Shown: positions 61,370 through 64,000 of the stretch, in pieces
How positions within the stretch are numbered: position 1 is the stretch's first letter
How the letters are laid out: each line of letters begins with the position of its first letter
Program-made: the position numbers and the translations under genes
The notes under the pieces: model-generated
Seen by the model: only the letters and a program-made list of their open reading frames with translations
What the model was told of the DNA's origin: nothing
The model's database searches: none
DNA from: Paenibacillus_V sp046244365
GTDB taxonomy: Bacteria; Bacillota; Bacilli; Paenibacillales; NBRC-103111
DNA: 64,000 nucleotides
Direction: 5' to 3'
Assembly (NCBI RefSeq): GCF_046244365.1
Contig: NZ_CP176395.1
Coordinates: 4,030,001-4,094,000, forward strand

Positions 61370-61699
61370 ATGAACGAAGCACAGGCACTTCACGATATTT
61401 CCGGCAAGCTCGGGCGACTTGAAGCGCTCCAAGAAGCAAACGGGAAAGCAACGCATGAGTTGACGGCCAACGTGAACAGGCTCGTCGAAAAACTGGACAA
61501 GTCCGATGACATCGCCCGCGAAGCAGATCAACGAGCGAGGTCGGCTCATCATCGAATTGACGAGGTAGTAAAGGAACAAAAGGAACTTCGGTCGGAAATC
61601 ACTACCGGAAGGCGCTGGGCTATCACGACGGGAATTGGAGCTATCGGGCTTTTTATAACTGCTGTCGCGCTTATATTGAAATTGAAAGGCGGTGAATAA
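61370..61699 (+). CDS. xhlA: XhlA-type hemolysin/holin accessory protein
   Basis: 109 residues. LHDISGKLGRLEALQEANGK coiled coil and one C-terminal membrane helix (WAITTGIGAIGLFITAVALIL), the plan of PBSX XhlA. ATG 61370 follows GGGGGGTGAACGC. Part of the lysis cassette. Confidence 0.85.
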   Translation: MNEAQALHDISGKLGRLEALQEANGKATHELTANVNRLVEKLDKSDDIAREADQRARSAHHRIDEVVKEQKELRSEITTGRRWAITTGIGAIGLFITAVALILKLKGGE

Positions 61700-61700
61700 T

Positions 61701-62024
61701 TTGGAAACCCAACTCTTTACATGGGAAGCTCTCTCCGCAATGGGGGGAGCTTCTTTGCTTACATTCTTCGTTGTGCAATACACGAAAGGTTTGATGGACC
61801 AGTTTGCACACTGGCTACCGACGGATGTCTACGCGGTCGTAGTGGCGTTCTTAGTGCTTATCATGGCGCAGCTCGCCATCGGCGCGAATGCGACGGATTG
61901 GCGAATGTATGGTCTTGCCTTCGCTAATGCGTTTCTCATAGCGGCAGCGGCTGGTCAAATGCAAAATAAGGCGGTTCGTCCGCCGGGACATAGAGAAGGG
62001 GATGGCGATGGCAAAGGGATTTGA
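61701..62024 (+). CDS. Holin
   Basis: 107 residues from TTG 61701 (AAAGGCGGTGA 5 bases upstream). Three hydrophobic segments (LSAMGGASLLTFFVVQYTKG; VYAVVVAFLVLIMAQLAIGA; YGLAFANAFLIAAAAGQM) and a charged tail. Sits between XhlA and endolysin. Confidence 0.8.
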   Translation: METQLFTWEALSAMGGASLLTFFVVQYTKGLMDQFAHWLPTDVYAVVVAFLVLIMAQLAIGANATDWRMYGLAFANAFLIAAAAGQMQNKAVRPPGHREGDGDGKGI

Positions 62025-62829
62025 TTGTGCGACGCCGCTTAATGCCAATTTGGCAATGCGGTTTAAAGAAGAAGGCTATGAATTTGTATGCCGGTATTTG
62101 GTGCCAAGTGGTTGGAAGAGGCTAACCGGGGAAGAGGCTGACGCGATCAGTAAGGCGGGGATGCAAATCGTTTCCGTATTCGAAACGACAGCGGACCGGG
62201 CGCTTGGCGGACGGGCTGCCGGACTCGCGGACGGCGCTTTCGCTGCTCAAACAGCGCACGCCGTCGGCCAGCCGGAGGGAAGCGCGATATATTTTGCAGT
62301 GGATTTCGACGTAACAAATCAGGTGCAAATGAAATGCGTAATCGAATATATCCACGCGGCCAGCGAGGCTACGCCGAACTATACGACGGGCGTATATGGT
62401 GAGTATGAGGTTATTGAGGCTGTAAGCGCGGCTGGTGTCTGCTCGCGGTTCTGGCAGACAAGAGCATGGAGCGGAGGGAAGCGATCGGGTACCGCAAACA
62501 TCTACCAGTACGATTGCGGGCCGCAAGGGCTCGGCATGGAAAAGAACGGCATCATGGTCGATTTGAATGAGTCTTACGGTAATGAGGGATGGTGGAACGC
62601 AAATCCCGAAGAGTTAAACGAAGAAGAGGAGGACGGAGACAACATGCCGATGAAACTAAAACAATGGCAATGGGATATGCTTTACGAAGTAATGGGTAAG
62701 GCATATAACGCAGATCAGCTCGACTGGGATTGGATGCAGAAGATCGTCGATAAGACGCTAACGGCTGCGGAGCTCTCATTCCTGAATACGGTTTTGGATG
62801 GTCGGATCGACCGGAATATCGAGGTATAA
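62008..62829 (+). CDS. Endolysin, DUF1906 glycoside-hydrolase-like
   Basis: 273 residues from ATG 62008 (GAAGGGGATGGCG upstream). GFDCATPLNANLAMRFKEEG, FVCRYLVPSGWKRLTGEEAD, AIYFAVDFDVT, WQTRAWSGG and YQYDC give the GH25-like TIM barrel of DUF1906 lysins. Acid residues in AVDFD and the C-terminal VDLNE are candidate catalytic sites. An EEEEDGD linker leads to an 65-residue helical tail, probably wall-binding. Confidence 0.87.
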   Translation: MAKGFDCATPLNANLAMRFKEEGYEFVCRYLVPSGWKRLTGEEADAISKAGMQIVSVFETTADRALGGRAAGLADGAFAAQTAHAVGQPEGSAIYFAVDFDVTNQVQMKCVIEYIHAASEATPNYTTGVYGEYEVIEAVSAAGVCSRFWQTRAWSGGKRSGTANIYQYDCGPQGLGMEKNGIMVDLNESYGNEGWWNANPEELNEEEEDGDNMPMKLKQWQWDMLYEVMGKAYNADQLDWDWMQKIVDKTLTAAELSFLNTVLDGRIDRNIEV

Positions 62830-62830
62830 T

Positions 62831-63118
62831 ATGGGCGCTAAAGTCAAGGAGATGAGCGGCGGACTATGGCGCTTTTGGTGTCCGGGATGCAACAGGGCGC
62901 ACGCATTCGACCAGCGATGGACATTCAATGGCAACGTAAATGCGCCGGCGTTCAGCCCGTCGCTGCTGTGTTCGGCTCCGTACTACGGCGACATGGAGCC
63001 ATACGTCTGTCATAGCTTCGTGACGGATGGGCGCATTCAGTTCCTATCCGATTGCACCCATAAGCTGGCCGGGCAGACGGTCGAGTTACCGGTACTGGCT
63101 AAAATCGATGAAGATTAG
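62831..63118 (+). CDS. DUF6527-type phage protein
   Basis: 95 residues. WRFWCPGCNRAHAFDQRWTF, NAPAFSPSLLC and CHSFVTDGRIQFLSDCTHKLAGQTVEL are the conserved DUF6527 blocks, with a probable zinc site formed by CPGC, H and C. Last forward gene before a terminator. Confidence 0.75.
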   Translation: MGAKVKEMSGGLWRFWCPGCNRAHAFDQRWTFNGNVNAPAFSPSLLCSAPYYGDMEPYVCHSFVTDGRIQFLSDCTHKLAGQTVELPVLAKIDED

Positions 63119-63123
63119 TAAAC

Positions 63124-63160
63124 GGATTCCCCACTGGCTTCGGCTGGTGGGGAATTCTTT
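63124..63160 (+). terminator. Late-operon terminator
   Basis: ATTCCCCAC / GTGGGGAAT stem with TTCG-type loop and TTCTTTTG tail, 6 bases after the DUF6527 stop. Also faces the reverse ligase gene. Confidence 0.85.
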
Positions 63161-63163
63161 TGT

Positions 63164-64000
63164 TTATATCAGAAAATCAACCATTGCAGGACTACGTAAC
63201 ATTCCATTCTTAGTCCAATTACGGATCTTCACCTTTGCTTTTATGAGTGGCTCCATGTAAACGAAATCCTTATCCTCGCCTGTCACAAGCGATTTTCTCA
63301 CACTGTAGAACGCCATCTTATGCCGCGGCGTAACGCCCAGCTCGATTATACCTGCGGGCCGCAAACGGTCGTCCTTACCTGGCACAGACGCCAACCAGCC
63401 GAATTCGTTCTTGCGATATCCAGTTATATAAACGTTTTCGTATTGCCAATTGATGATTTTTAGCCAAGCATCCGATCGTCTGCTGACGTATTTACTGTCA
63501 ATGCGTTTACCGACGATGCCCTCCATCTTCCTTTCGCGGATAATGGCAAACAAGTCCTCGCCGCGTTCCGGAACCGACGTCACGCTGGAAAAGTGCTCGT
63601 TTTGCCCCATCGTCGCATCAAGGATCTTCTTTCGATCAGTCAACGGCAGCCGCCGTAAATCCCGCCCATCACGCTGCAGTATGTCAAAGCAGAAAAAAGA
63701 GACAGGCAAGCGCTGCATAGCCGCTACTATTTTATCTTGCCTTGTGATCTTGGAACGCTCCTGCATCAACTCGAAATCGACTTGACCGCTCGCCGGATCA
63801 ATCACGGCGCCTTCGCCATCAAGGATACCGTCGCCGTCCATAGGGACATCCCATAGCTCCGGGTAAAGGCGCGTCACCTCGTTGCCGTGGCGAGTGTAAA
63901 TACGCGTGACGCCGATCTGCCGTACAATCAGCAGGCGATGCCCGTCGATTTTTGGTTCGAAAACGTATCGCTCATCATTGAATGCTGTCGGCGCCGTCTC
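63164..64000 (-). CDS. ATP-dependent DNA ligase (3' part, runs off the window)
   Basis: At least 278 residues visible; frame is open through base 64,000. Motif I EPKIDGHRLL (Lys is the AMP acceptor) lies about 15 residues from the visible start; then motif III VSFFCFDIL, motif IV EGIVGKRID, and motif V AWLKIINWQYENVYI. The C-terminal OB-type region DDRLRPAGIIELGVTPRHKM is nearly identical to the host remnant at 20,541. Closest in plan to Bacillus LigD ligase domain or SP-beta LigB. Reverse to all late genes, so it has its own promoter and may be a cargo gene. Confidence 0.88.
   Translation of the reverse strand, partial: ETAPTAFNDERYVFEPKIDGHRLLIVRQIGVTRIYTRHGNEVTRLYPELWDVPMDGDGILDGEGAVIDPASGQVDFELMQERSKITRQDKIVAAMQRLPVSFFCFDILQRDGRDLRRLPLTDRKKILDATMGQNEHFSSVTSVPERGEDLFAIIRERKMEGIVGKRIDSKYVSRRSDAWLKIINWQYENVYITGYRKNEFGWLASVPGKDDRLRPAGIIELGVTPRHKMAFYSVRKSLVTGEDKDFVYMEPLIKAKVKIRNWTKNGMLRSPAMVDFLI

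Noticed and set aside
1..64000. tRNA, rRNA or known riboswitch genes
   Set aside because: No cloverleaf, rRNA-like or riboswitch-like conserved core was recognised by eye; a covariance-model search would be decisive.

Overview
The window looks like a chromosomal segment of an endospore-forming Firmicute of the Paenibacillaceae (Paenibacillus-like). This is inferred from moderate GC content, strong AGGAGG-type ribosome binding sites, a CotD-like spore coat gene, a NucB-type nuclease, a cluster of YjcZ-type sporulation micropeptides, B. subtilis-type LexA boxes and Fur boxes. No rRNA, tRNA or CRISPR array was seen.

Positions 1-37,600 are host chromosome made of short operons. 0-12 kb: the end of a PQQ-type sugar dehydrogenase, a coat protein, a divergent TetR/SDR pair, a prohibitin-like SPFH protein, a universal stress protein, a YhgE/Pip membrane protein, small unknown proteins (one with two LexA boxes on its promoter), an alpha/beta hydrolase, a VOC protein, a lipoprotein and a SpoT-like HD protein. 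12-20.4 kb is sporulation-flavoured: five or six YjcZ-type single-helix micropeptides, a NucA/NucB nuclease, an Sm-like Gly/Asn-rich protein and a tandem-repeat RRDRSG protein. It also holds an S66 LD-carboxypeptidase and an iron-uptake locus in which an AraC regulator reads in frame into a siderophore-binding lipoprotein. 20.4-32.6 kb: a remnant of an ATP-dependent DNA ligase, a frameshifted GGDEF protein, DUF7002, DUF1801 and ArsR genes, an RNA-ligase-like protein, an aminoglycoside-phosphotransferase-like kinase, a two-component system, and an SDR/SGNH/SDR/DUF2306 run.

32.7-37.4 kb holds the most system-like locus: a good promoter followed by four 8-bp tandem repeats, then a DUF6530-type gene, a MoxR-type AAA+ ATPase and a CobT/NorD-like VWA protein. 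The ATPase and VWA frames are joined by an A9 tract where a -1 slip would make one 736-residue fusion. A GIY-YIG-like protein and a zinc-ribbon protein follow.

At about 37,770 a yyaL-type (DUF255, thioredoxin-like) gene is cut inside its conserved CHWCH motif. From there to beyond the right edge runs a siphovirus-type prophage: large serine recombinase beside attL, HNH, P27-type small and large terminase, HK97 portal/protease/capsid, head-tail connectors, tail tube, a chaperone pair with an A AAA AAG frameshift site, 1278-residue tape measure, Dit, fibre-like protein, XkdX, Tal-like protein, XhlA, holin, DUF1906 endolysin, a DUF6527-type protein and a reverse-strand ATP-dependent DNA ligase that runs off the window. 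The ligase is closely similar to the 20.5-kb remnant. attR, the lysogeny genes and the rest of the yyaL-type gene are not in the window.
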